This document shows positions 1 through 11,141 of a stretch of DNA of 64,000 nucleotides, piece by piece. Both the position numbers and the translations under genes were made by a program. A model generated the notes under the pieces. The model was given only the letters and a program-made list of their open reading frames with translations, had not been told where the DNA came from and ran no database searches. Within the stretch, counting starts at the first letter, position 1; each line of letters begins with the position of its first letter. The stretch comes from Hoplostethus atlanticus. Lineage: Eukaryota; Chordata; Actinopteri; Trachichthyiformes; Trachichthyidae. The stretch is from NCBI GenBank assembly GCA_034670405.1, contig JAXDDX010000187.1, positions 1-64,000 on the forward strand, given 5' to 3'.

Positions 1-3000
1 ATGTGTGTTTTGGCTTTATGCCAAGCTAGCATTGTCTATAGCAATGTCCCGATGCAATTGTTTTCTGTCAAGAAGACATTTCAATGTGACACCAAGGGCA
101 CTGATCTTAATTTTGAAAAGCTTATTTAGAGATATGAGATTTTCCTTTTTTTCCCCCTGCTGCTGTGTGGTTTTTGGCTTTGCTGCCGCTAAACATCACA
201 GTGTTGCTGATAGAGAATCGATCGTTGTTCATGGATTACCGCCGGTGTTGTGTGTGTGCTCGACGGGGAAATGTAATTGAGTTACAGGAAGGAACACGAG
301 TCACCCCGGCTATTGTCCAAAGAATGGTCGCAATGCACACATACTGTATGCAACCACACGCGTTTGTGCCACTGTATTTGTACATTGCTTTTTCTTCACA
401 CCCATGACAACAAGGGTGTTCTAAGAGAAGGAGAAAGCAAAAAACCTGGTACCTAAACACCTTAACTTGATTGATTGATTGATTGATTGATTGACATATT
501 GGATATTTCTCCAATAGAATCACATTATGTTATCTCAAACCTTTCTGACTGACTGCATAGGTCTGGGTAACAGTCAGTTACAGTGTTAATCTGCAGAGAA
601 ATATTCCTAAAGCGTGCAAAATGCACAATCTTTTATTTTTTTTTTATTTTTTTAAATAAAAAAATGCACTAAAAAAATAAAATGGTAAATTCAGGAACTT
701 ACTTATTATTATTATACTACATTATACTTACCATAGTACCATAAAGTTTCTAAGTAAGTAACCTCACTGTCCCAATAATTCATCCATTGACTGTATCTGT
801 ACTTTTCTATAATAATATATATCATTATAGAGCTCCCGATGCCCTCTGCATTACGCTACTCCTCCCCTTCCCCCCAGGGTGTTGTTAATATGTTAACGCT
901 GCGTTTTCCGCAGCCTCAGACCAATTAGCCTTGATTGATATGGTTGGGATTACCACGCTAACTGTAGAGGTGGGTTAATGAGAGGTAGGAGCCCACCCCT
1001 CCCTGTCCCGACGCTGTCTGAGGAGCGGTAGCAGAAACGTCGAGCATGGATGAGGTGTGTGTGAGAGAGAATACAAAACAAGCAAAAATACGTGCATGCA
1101 TTGCCATGTGCCACGGATCTTCCGGACGCATCCTCCGGAGTTGCTGTGGAGCTGAGGTGGCGGTGACAAGGCGATAATGACATGCCATTGTCTTTGTTTT
1201 GAGACACGTGGTTTAAAAAACGGATAACCTGCTTGATCGTCCAATCAAATGTCTTGGTTACAAAAAGAAGCTGCTCACTTGACTGTGTGTGTGTGGTTCT
1301 TTGGTTATTTTTACCCAACCTTCATGTGTGTTGACGTCTTGTTACTTCCTTCTCAACTCTAATTATAAACTCGTATTTCTTCTCATAAAGCATCGCCCCA
1401 GCATCCGGCACCTGCCACTTCACCTCACGCCGTTGTCATTTTAATCACTGCGCTCTCTTCAGCACAAGCACTATTTGTTAAGCTTTTGGATGCAGCGAAC
1501 ATAAAAGGAATACTCTTTCAAGTCCAGCCTGAACGAGATGACTGCATAAATAATGTCTGCTTGGAAAGAGATCGCTTCTCTTTTGTTTTTGTGCAGAGTG
1601 ATATTAAAAGGGATTTGTGATTAAAACAGACATGATGTGCCTTGAAATACAGTGATGATAATGAACATATTTAGTTAAAACTGTGCTTGAAGGTGGTTGT
1701 TTTTTTCAAAAAATGTCTCATAAAATGTTTCACCATTAGCTTGAAAGAAAAAAAAAAAAGAAAAATCTTCTTTCTTACACAACCGCGTAAAAAATGGCTT
1801 TTTAGCATCGTTAGCATGTCTCTGTGCACCGACAGATAGACTTGTAGATTTAGGTAGCCGTAAATGCCAAGAGTATTTAATGAATTGAATGTATCACCAG
1901 CAGGTAGGCCTATTAACACCAGTCACAACTTCTCGAAAATGTTAAAATAACCTTAAATAATATCCATTGCTGCTGCATCGGTGTTCATTGCAGAAAATGA
2001 CCGAAACATCAAAGGAATTTCAAATGTCCAAAATACAAGAAGTGACATTCTGCATGTATATACAGACTGCATAAACTAATGTATATGCAGGCTGCTCTTT
2101 GCAACAAAGTTATTCAAATGTTTAATTTGTGTAAACAGTTTTAGTTTTAGTCTGAATTTTCCTCTGACTCCACAAACGAATGTGTTTTAATATGGTACCG
2201 GTGACGTCAAGGTGACCCTTTGAGAGTTCCCCTGCTAACACATTAGAAGGAAACCTTTGAACCCGTTTGTCCTTCTCTTTCTTACCTCTCTGCGGTGCAC
2301 CGGGAGAAGAGCTTTTTCTCACTTCTATGGCAACGAGCAGAAAATGGACATAATAACGGTGCCGGCCTCTCGGAGGGCTGCCGGCGTAATTGCGTGGTGT
2401 GTTTGTACAAGTCGGCAGAGCAATTCAGATGGCCTGAAAATGTGCTTCCACGTGCTGCGTGCTCCATGTGCTGTTATGATAGTTACAGGATTACTCTATA
2501 TTCATTTATTAAGGACACTGACATCTAGCATTTTCAAATTGTCTGCTGTTTTGTTGTTTAAATGTGTGGTGGTCAAGCAATGTAAGGTATGTGTGTGCAC
2601 AAAGCATGTATGTATGTATGTCCACTTTTTGACAGTGAAGCTTTCTATTCTATTCTATTCTATTCTCTTTTAATAAACTGCTAGCTTAAAATGGTAAAAT
2701 TTGTAATTTTATTGGATCCTGTCATGACTGTGGAGTCTAACTAAGAGACAAATTCTCTATGGGGTGGGGGGCTGAGAAGGTTCAGGTGCATCAATAATAT
2801 GATCTTTAACATTCTTATCATAGGAAAAAAAAAGTGTCAGAAAGAAAGTAACATGAAGAACTGACCATTTTGGCCCTTTTCACAGCAAAAATATCCAATA
2901 TATCTACTATCTATCTAACAATGGTCAGAATCCGCGGCGAGACCAAAGTGCAGGCAGTCTAAAAAGTCCTCTTGCTGCTAAAGCTGACTGCAGTACGTCT

Positions 3001-3477
3001 ACTGACCTTGCCCTTTAAGGAGACTGCATTCTAATCTAAGCCGGTAGAACTCCCCAGGGACCTCTGCCACCTCCTCTCCCCCACGCAGCAACACCATTCT
3101 CGGTCACAGACTGGAGGGAGAAGGGTGGCGGGGGCGTTGGGGATAAAAAGTCATAATGTTACAATGTGTTAGGAACGGGTCCTTCATGGAGGAGAGGATG
3201 CAGGGCTGTCACGTTTCGACCATCGCCTTTTGTCCTAGCGCTCTCTTTCCTTATGTCCTTTTTTTTTTTTTTACAGCTACAGCTTTTTTTTACTGCCCCA
3301 CCTATGTTGAAGAGAGGTAGAGTGAGATGTAAAGAAAGAAGAGAGAATTACCCTATGCTATTCTATTATGTGGCCCACATTACCCAAAGACGTTTTTGTC
3401 GTGACCTTTGAGACCTAAAGTTCACCCACGCCAACACCACCATAAAGTTAATTAGGGGATAGCTTTTTTTTTTTCAA
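1..3477. other. Intergenic, no gene recognised
   Basis: I find no coding sequence supported by splice sites or family resemblance here. Small features are a (TTGA)n run at 467-494, A/T homopolymers near 633-680, a (TTCTA)n run at 2643-2668 and a T-run near 3260-3272. The stretch at about 890-1260 is non-repetitive and could be regulatory, but nothing in it proves that. Confidence 0.5.
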
Positions 3478-3763
3478 AGTCAATTGTAACATCCAAAAGC
3501 CAATCGTAACCCGACGAAAGCCAATCGTGACATCACAAAGGTCAATTGGGAAATCACAAACCCCAATTGTGACATCACTAAAGCCAATCGTAAGACCACG
3601 AAAGCCAACTGTGACATCACTAATGCCAATTGTGCCATCACATACCCAAATTGTGACATCACAAAGGTCAATTGGGAAATCACAAACCCCAATTGTGACA
3701 TCATTAATGCCAATTGTGCCATCACATACCCAAATTGTGACATCACAAACCCCAAAACCCCAC
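3478..3763. repeat. 21-bp tandem repeat with 126-bp higher-order period
   Basis: About 13 diverged copies of a 21-bp unit of the form CCAATTGTGACATCACAAAG. The segment at 3527 recurs at 3653 with the same order of variant units, so there is a 126-bp (6 x 21) higher-order period. Because 21 is divisible by three, all frames stay open and give spurious ORFs on both strands. Each unit contains TGACATCA, close to a CRE/AP-1 half-palindrome. Confidence 0.85.
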
Positions 3764-5330
3764 AAACCACAAAAGACATGCTTTCCTGAAAATATAATTG
3801 ATTTTTGGTTTATATCAGTGGTTGTTTACCACCATGATGATCATAAACTGGAGGTCGTCGTCTACCTACATGTTCATTTACCACTGCAACACTGATCATG
3901 CCGCATCACATCATGTCACATCTGTTCATATCCTCCCTGTGTTGAGCCTGCCCATGCGGTTGAGCCGAACATGATGTTCACTCTCATCTGCATCTTCATG
4001 TAGCACCCTGCTAAACTTGAGATACAACACTCCATTAAACAGGCGGTTAAATCCGTGCACCCTCATGTATCAATCAATGACTTCCTAGGAGCTGAAAAGG
4101 TCAGTGGTGATTGGATGAGAAGAGTGTAGTCCCCCCCCCCCGCTGTTAAAATGAGGGCTCATATCAGCGGGGAAGGAAATGTCAGCTCTCCGTTACCTGG
4201 GCCTAAAGACATGTCTCGTTCATTTTCAGGATTATTTCTGTAGCATTTCTGCCTCACCTGACAACACGGGCTAGAGTGTGACAGGAGACACGGGGAGTAA
4301 GAGAGAGGGATGAAATGTGACAAAGGCCAGGGGCTGGATCTGATGCTGATGGGAGAAAAGGGAAAGGAATGAAGGAAGAAATGGATTAATGGAGTGGCAG
4401 ATAAAGATGGAGGTTGAAAAGGAACATGGGTGGCTGACTGGATGGATGGATGGATGGATGGATGGATGGATGGATGAAAGTGTTGATAGCTAGACACCAA
4501 CACTGCAGAAAGTGTCTTAACAATCTTAACAAGTCACTTAGTCTTATATTCAGTTTGAAAATCATATTTTACATTAGGAAAGTTCAATTATCCCACCCCA
4601 TTGGCAATTTTTTTTCCTCACTAGCTTGAAGAAAATTACGATTTGAAATGACTTTGCTTTAGCCCAGGGAGAAGGGAAGGGATTTTAAAAGAGTTAACGA
4701 TAAGAATGCTTTAATTTTATAACAGGAAGTGAAGTGTGGTGTGAAAAGGGACTAAATTAAAAGCGATACAAGTACGGGGCTTCTCATTTTTGTGGGAGCA
4801 GCTCTGAACGCTCTACAGCAAATTAATATGTTAAAGAATGTGTAAAGCGGTCTTCTCTGCTCTACGTCACGCACCTGTCTTCTCCATGACCGACCCATGA
4901 GCGGTGGTGGTGGCTGAATGGCATCGTTTGTCATGATTACCTCCTTCTCAAGTCACACTTCCTGCGCTCGACTTAGCATCAGAGTGTTAAGTGACCCTCA
5001 AACTGATGCGCCCACCCACCAATGCGTGCAGAGATGCACACATGCATGCATGCACTCAAACACACACTGATGCATGGAGAGCTACTTCAGAGGAAGCCAG
5101 GTATATACTGATAAATGATAATATGGTGAATAATGACAAGGTTTATCAGGTGTATTAGTTCAGATTGACACTATATTAAAATGATGGCTTGTAAGAAATT
5201 GCCAGTATGGCAATTAGTCCAGTTTGAGGACCATAAAAGACATTTAATCCACATACTTTAGGGGCCCTCCATCAGCTTGGGGCCCTGTTTAGTCGGTACC
5301 CCCACTACGGCGCCCCAGACTACATGTTAC
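3764..5330. other. Intergenic with a (TGGA)n microsatellite
   Basis: No gene is seen. There is a (TGGA)n run at 4437-4476 and a poly-C run at about 4132-4141. At about 4505-4700 lies a diverged copy of a dispersed repeat also found at 24.6, 50.06 and 52.1 kb. Confidence 0.5.
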
Positions 5331-5505
5331 TTCAAATCAAATCAAATCACATTTTATTTGTATAGCCCTTAATCACCGTTATAGTCTCAAAGGTCTTCAC
5401 AGTGCCCAAAGTGTGAAAACAATAAATGGTTAGTACACAACATCCCCCAGCCTTGGACCCTCACGGAGGACAAGGAAAAACTCCCACAAAACCTTTTAGA
5501 GAGTG
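5331..5505 (+). repeat. Dispersed fish repeat (SINE/LINE 3'-tail type)
   Basis: Begins with a (TCAAA)n-like run, then TTTTATTTGTATAGCCC, and continues into CTCACGGAGGACAAGGAAAAACTCCC. This combination is a common interspersed repeat in teleost genomes, from general knowledge of fish sequence. I cannot name the family with certainty. No target duplication was resolved. Confidence 0.5.
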
Positions 5506-5837
5506 CGCGTTTATAATTTAGTAGGCTATCATTCCAGGCAAGCTGGAGGACTTCGAGTTTGGTCAATCACCATTTACGCTCTAATTTTCTACAGTTTATA
5601 TAGTTATATCTAGTTGTCTACACAGAAATATGTCTGTGGGTATAGGAGACAAACTACAAAGTAATCCTAGTACTTTGAACTGAATAACATACCTATTTGT
5701 TCACGTTTGGTGATGTTAAATTAATTACATTTACTTTTTCTCACATAAGTGAGCTAATATTAACTTAGGCTACCGTTAATTGATGTTTTAATTAGTGGTC
5801 CCTTTACACCCTATTAGCTAAGATGTACCTTATTCCT

Positions 5838-6110
5838 GCACTATGTAACTTTATGTAATGTAGCCGTTGGCGGCCCCCAGTGGCAGCGAGAGGTAACTGT
5901 TCGTATCCTTAGCTTTCTGTAGCAATAGCCGAGGTGCTAGCTAACTCACTGCTTTGTGCTTTTCGGTTCGTCACTTGTGCTCGGAGAAAACCTTCCCTCT
6001 GGTGTACCTACCGACTCCAAAACTGTGGGGTGAAAGGTGCAGATCTACAGCGGCTCAATGAAGGGGGAGGGGCCAGTCTTCTCTGTTTAAATGTTACATA
6101 ATGCAGCTTT
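5838..6110. mobile_element. Small inverted-repeat element (MITE-like)
   Basis: The left end reads GCACTATGTAACTTTATGTAA, and the reverse complement of the right end reads AGCTGCATTATGTAACAT. This gives imperfect terminal inverted repeats around about 270 bp of unique-looking sequence without an ORF. The target duplication is unclear, so the superfamily is not assigned. Confidence 0.45.
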
Positions 6111-8078
6111 AAATCTACATGATGCAACTAAAGAAAGACACAGCTTTAGTGTCAAACTAACTAGTTTCAACATAATATTTGGTGTAGACTTTACGCCTTA
6201 GAATCAACCAGCTGGTGCAAAAGTCTCATTTTTTTAATTTTTTGCTTTCCTTTGTAGTTTTATCCATCTTTTTGTTGTTGTTTGTTGTTTTCACCATGTG
6301 TTTGTTGGCAATTAGATTCTATTATTCCATCCAATTGCGTCTTTGCTTGCCATCTTGATTAAATGTTTTGTTTACTTTGTCTAGCTATCTTTCTTATCAC
6401 TCCATGTCTATGTTTTATCACTGCTTAGCTAAACAAAACTATAGAACGACTACAGAAACTACAAAACCCATATCAGTCCAAATACTTTTGCCCCTGACTA
6501 TATATGTATCTCAGAAACTTCAGTTATTTTTTTTTTTATCAGATCTGGACAAATCAAACTGAATTACCAAATCTGATCCACACACAGAATCACAGAGAGA
6601 ATGGATGAAAGATTGTATTCCAATCATCTCTCTCGACCACATTAACTACAGTCAAATGGCTGCTTATCTGAAAATCCCAAATCCCTTTCGGTCAAACATA
6701 TGCAGCGTGGCATGCACAGTGCCCACATGTGTGTGTATTGCTGCAGAGTGTTCCTCTGTAGATAACATGCTGTGCCTGGCTGCTGCATTCGTCACATGCC
6801 AGGAGACAGCCGACAAAACACAGCAATCAAAGAACAATCATAGAGCTGCAGAGAAGAGCTTCCCTCTGCCTGCCGATCAGCCACACAAATATGATGTATG
6901 GGCTTCTGGTGCAGGCCAACTGCAAGACCCCCCATGCGTCACATGCGACATCACATGTTTCATATTCAAAACCCTGGTGCTGGCATACAAGGCTGCAAAG
7001 GGTCCTTCCAAGGCATGGTCCAGATGTTTGGGTTCCCAATCATTTTCATTAGTCTAACTAGACAAGTTAGCTAGCTACTGCCTAGCATTAGTGTCTCTTG
7101 CGTCTCAGTTTGTGATTGGTCCATAATAAACAATGATACCGCCCCTTTCTTCAACATCAAATTACTGATAACTCCAGCTGTTTTGTGACCAAGCTAGTCC
7201 TTCCCTCCAATTGTGCCATCCACTGCATACAGTTATTGTAATCTTTGGCAAACAAATATCCTGTGCTAGAATTTCGGCACCCATCAGCAACACATAATCA
7301 ATAAAACAAAACAAAGATAAAACATGGCGATTTTGGCTAGCTCAGCAAGCTAACGGACTGCTGCTACCTACTGTCGAGCAATCAGAGCACTCATTAATAT
7401 TTGGGATGGTATGATGTAATTTCCTCTGGGAAGCAGGCTGGAAATCTAAACTGGTTGGCTACCAGAGGGAGATTTTCTCAAAGGGCATTAGTCAGACTTC
7501 CACAATACTAACAGTTGTAGCTTGAGTGATGTCACATGTTAAACAATACCGTGAGATTGAGAAATGCGATTCATTGCACTGGACCTTTAATTTGTGCATT
7601 TTAGTCAAAGTCAGCCTCAAGAATAACCCTCGACCCCAATTCAGAGTGAGAATGCAGGTTGTGGAATTGTGGACGTGAACAAGTTATAGACTGATTGCGT
7701 CCTAAAAAACCAGCGTGACTTCCCCAGTGCTGGTTCCACAATTGCAAAACAACAGGAACTAGGCTTTGTCTTTAAAACACGCAATAATTAATATTAACAT
7801 TGCTCCTAAGTGCAAAGATTATGAAACTCCCCGTTCGAGGAGGAGGATAATCTCACCGAAATTGTATTTTAAGCGCCTGGAGAAATGCTGGGCTGTAGAA
7901 TGACATCAAAAAAGTAATGCGTCGTAAAATAACTGGCATGATCTGAATTTTAGGAGCCACTCAGACTGGAGATGTTTGGTTTTGGCAGAGCCGCCTTACA
8001 GCCCTCGTCTCACATAGTTTGCAATGTCAACATTTCATTCAGTTCTCCGCTGGGCAGACACACGTGTGTGTATCTCAG

Positions 8079-8080
<2 letters not shown>
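6111..8080. other. Intergenic; possible repeat terminus near 7590
   Basis: No gene is supported. The open frame at 6605-7057 (150 codons) has no recognisable domain and no splice or promoter context. At about 7560-7592 the minus strand reads TTAAAGGTCCAGTGCAATG, which resembles a terminus shared by many fish DNA repeats; the matching end was not found. Confidence 0.4.
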
Positions 8081-8123
<43 letters not shown>

Positions 8124-8584
8124 ACACCCCTTTGCAACCCACCACCCCCTGACACACCCCTACACCCATTTGCAACCCATTTGAACCCCCCCCTTCCCGA
8201 AATTCTTCTCAATAAAAAAAATCATTAATAAAAAAAAAAATACCGCATATATAGTTCTTCATTAGAGAATTGTAAGTGGCACTACAGTCAACATCGTATT
8301 TATAGCATTACAGACAGTGGCTGACAGTGTAGTTTGTGTTAGCGATGTTTGCACGTTATCACAGCGCCCCGTGTGGTTGTCGTATGTTTCACCTGTCAAC
8401 AGCACAGAGGAGAATTGAGTGTGCACGTTGTTGTCAGCAGCTCTCTATCGAGTGCAAGGGGAGAGAAATCTTCCTGGGTGGAAGGCACGCTATTGACAGC
8501 TTCTCATTTGGATATGTACAGTAATAGAGTTCTATCACTTTTCAATGACTTTCCGTAATGACTGTGACCTAAAAACTCCTTCCA
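8081..8584 (+). repeat. Inverted ~500-bp copy A (partner at 12384-12945)
   Basis: Nearly identical, in opposite orientation, to 12384-12945. It starts in a (CA)n run, then has about 1.5 units of a 38-bp minisatellite, two AATAAA motifs, and a unique stretch (8330-8584) ending at ACTCCTTCC. In the partner this sequence lies just downstream of a coiled-coil gene, so copy A looks like a 3' fragment of the same element without the coding part. The right-hand break at 8584 is sharp: downstream sequence differs from that beyond the partner. Confidence 0.8.
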
Positions 8585-8742
8585 GCACTCCTGGAAATTT
8601 GATGTATTTTTCACCCCGTCTTGCTGCTCTATGGTTTTCAATTTTAGCCGACTTGGCTAAAACATTTTTACATACATCAAGGGGTATTAGAAGTTGTGGA
8701 TATTTTAGGCATAAGGATGATATATGACAAAATGTATATATA
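8585..8742. other. Short unassigned spacer
   Basis: Unassigned sequence between the end of inverted copy A and the CACTGTAAACCC terminus at 8743. No feature is seen in it. Confidence 0.4.
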
Positions 8743-9312
8743 CACTGTAAACCCGAATTAGTTAAGTCCACTCAAAAATTTTGAGGAAACTGATTACCTC
8801 TAAATAACTAAGTTAATAAACTTAATGATCTTGTGTGCACAATAACTGATAGAAATGTGTCCAATTAATTAAAATGTTTAGCTCTCTGTGTACTCATCGT
8901 AATTGAGTAGGCCAACTAATTTATTTTACTTACACATTAATCAAACAATATTTGTTAAGGATAGTTAAAACATTTAATTTATGTCTATTAGTGATGGCCG
9001 ATTCGCGAACGAATCGTTCAAAAGAACCGAATCAGTTAAGTGAGTGAGCTGATTCGACTCGCACATGCGACTGAATTGATTCAGCAGCGGTTATAGCAGC
9101 GCCAGAAAAAAAAAAGAAAAAAAAATTTAAATCACCAGTTAATTCATCAAACAACATCTTAAACATTACAAAAACTGTTGTCAATGTATATAGAATGTAA
9201 TAGATCACTACATTATTACATTGGCCTTTTTCATAATCCAATATGGCTCCTTGATCCGGCAGGTAAGCGGAAGTAGTCTCTCTCGTTCATCGGACGAGAA
9301 CCGCTGATCTAA

Positions 9313-9542
9313 CTGAGCGGCTCGCGAACGAGTCGAGAGAGCAGATGAACGAGAGCGACTGAGCGGCTCGCGAACGAGTCGAGAGAGCAGATGAACGAGA
9401 GAGACTGAGCGGCTCGCGAACGAGTCGAGAGAGCAGATGAACGAGAGCGACTGAGCGGCTCGCGAATGAGTCGAGAGAGCAGATGAACGAGAGAGACTGA
9501 GCGGCTCGCGAACAAGTCGAGAGAGCAGATGAACGAGAGAGC
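9313..9542. repeat. 46-bp tandem repeat, about 5 copies
   Basis: Units start with CTGAGCGGCTCGCGAACGAG at 9313, 9359, 9405, 9451 and 9497 and continue with GAGAGAGCAGATGAACGAGAG. Degenerate partial units follow to about 9640. The array forms the loop of the hAT element's internal inverted repeat and generates serine/arginine-rich false ORFs on the minus strand. Confidence 0.9.
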
Positions 9543-9734
9543 AGATGAATATCGGACTTCTCGGACTCAATCGGACATCTCGCGAACCGAGAGAGCAGAT
9601 GTCCGAGATGTCCGAGCGGTTCACGTCTGATGAACGAGAGAGACTACTTCCGCGTACCTGCCGGATCAAGGAACCATATTAGATCGTGAAAAAGGCCAAT
9701 GTAATAATGTAGCGATCTATTCTGCACACATTGA

Positions 9735-9968
9735 CAACAGTTTTTGTTGTTTAAGATGTTGTTTAATAAATTAACTGGTAATTGGGTAAACAATAAGCCA
9801 TTTAACATTTAACATTGGTCAACAAAACTGTCTCTATTAGAAAAAGAAAGTCAACAGTTTTTGTTGTTTAAGATGTTGTTTAATAAATTAACTGGTAATT
9901 GGGTAAACTATAAGCCATTTAACATTTAACATTGGTCAACAAAAATGTCTCTATTAGAAAAAGAAAGT
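9735..9968. repeat. 117-bp direct tandem duplication
   Basis: The block starting CAACAGTTTTTGTTG at 9735 is repeated at 9852 with only a few differences. The start of each unit is also part of the right arm of the larger inverted repeat in this hAT element. Confidence 0.85.
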
Positions 9969-10113
9969 CAAGAGCACACGAAATAAAATTAAATCAATAG
10001 CAATACTCTGTGTAAATACTATAAATATTATTATCATTAACCTGTGATTTAGTTGGTGTTTTACAGTTGGTTACACATCTGGTTTGAAAGGGGTGGCGCT
10101 CATTTGCCTCCAT

Positions 10114-10187
10114 TATTAGTATAGCTCAGTTAGTAGAGCATGAGACTCTCATGCTGAAGATTGTAGGTTCAAACCTCACGTGGGATG
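10114..10187 (+). pseudogene. tRNA-Lys-like pseudogene inside the hAT element
   Basis: The D-arm TAGCTCAGTTAGTAGAGC (A box) and T-arm GTAGGTTCAAACCTCAC (B box) are well preserved, and the order and spacing match tRNA-Lys. The anticodon stem (TGAGA against GCTGA) is broken, the anticodon position would read CTC instead of CTT, and the acceptor halves do not pair well. It is therefore most likely a dead tRNA copy or the remnant of a tRNA-derived SINE head, not a working tRNA gene. Confidence 0.65.
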
Positions 10188-10502
10188 GTATGTTTTTGTT
10201 GGTGAATCATAATGAATCGATTCAGAATCGATGCACTTCTATCGGACAGCTCGAAAGAATCGAGTTAGTTAAAAGAGTCGGTCTTCCCATCACTAATGTC
10301 TATGTAATGCATTTGAATTATTGCTACTAAAATAAACTGAGTTACACCCACTATCAAAACATAAAATTATTATTTTAGCGTAACTTGAAAATTATTGAAA
10401 GCCTACTAAAACCCTTTAAAACCGATTACCACAAATGAATCAAGTAGCGTTAACTTAATATATTCAAATAATCATGAACACAGAGTTACCACAAAATGGC
10501 AC

Positions 10503-10508
10503 TTTATT
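10503..10508 (-). terminator. Polyadenylation signal of the SAMD3-like fragment
   Basis: AATAAA on the minus strand (TTTATT on plus), about 640 nt downstream of the stop codon at 11142. There is no competing gene between them, so it is the likely 3' end signal. Confidence 0.45.
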
Positions 10509-11141
10509 AACCAGATTATCCACATCCTCAAAGTAAATAAGTAGAATGCAAAAGGACAAAGTCTGGATTGACCTAACTGGTAAAAAGGTTGGTCTTAAAC
10601 AAAAGGCACAACAGAATGGGGTTTCGTGGTTGACATCAACATCTTCCATCTGAACCTTGCAAAGACAAAATAACATTGCTACTACCACTGCATTGTGTGG
10701 CAGAGGGGTAACAATTTCAAAGGGCAACAGAATGACCTGAGAGAACTGCAAGTAACCAATGCTTGATGTTCATAAAAAACAAAATGTTTCTGAAAAAACT
10801 TTGCACTAAAATTGCACTGAGGGTCAAACCAAGAGATTTAATAAAATGACATTATTCCAATGTAACAAAGAGTAACTAACTAACTAAGAGAATGTAAAAA
10901 AGTGTTGACATTATTGCATGTAGCACCTCTAGAACTTAAGACATACAGTGCTTTTTTCTGTCCTCAAATACCTTAATAAAACAAATACTCTGCCTTTTTG
11001 GTTATGAGAAAATCACTATGGTCCCAATCTTCACAGCATTCTAAAGTGCACAATGAGACCAAAACTGTGCAAGTACCCCAGGTTTATACACGCACACAGA
11101 CACACTCACACACACATAGACACACGCACCTCCAGCTGAGT

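Larger units (their letters stand above)
8989..10295. mobile_element. hAT-type non-autonomous element, 8-bp TSD
   Basis: The element starts TAGTGATGGCCGATTC and ends with the complement of TAGTGATGGGAAGACC. It is flanked on both sides by ATGTCTAT (8981-8988 and 10296-10303), a perfect 8-bp duplication as expected for hAT transposition. No transposase is present. Inside are an inverted repeat (about 9130-9300 against 9628-9785), a 46-bp tandem array in the loop, a 117-bp direct duplication, and a tRNA-like sequence. It interrupts the SAMD3-like unit and is therefore younger than that unit. Confidence 0.85.

Noticed and set aside
3478-3763. Regularly spaced repeats considered as a CRISPR array
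   Set aside because: Units are contiguous and diverged with no unique spacers, and the genome is clearly a vertebrate's.
3448-3895. Overlapping long open frames on both strands
   Set aside because: They arise from the 21-bp tandem repeat, whose length is a multiple of three.
6605-7057. 150-codon plus-strand ORF
   Set aside because: No recognisable domain, biased composition of non-coding type, and no transcription or splice context.
9208-9669. 153-codon serine/arginine-rich minus-strand ORF
   Set aside because: It is a translation of the 46-bp repeat array inside the hAT element, with no start or family support.
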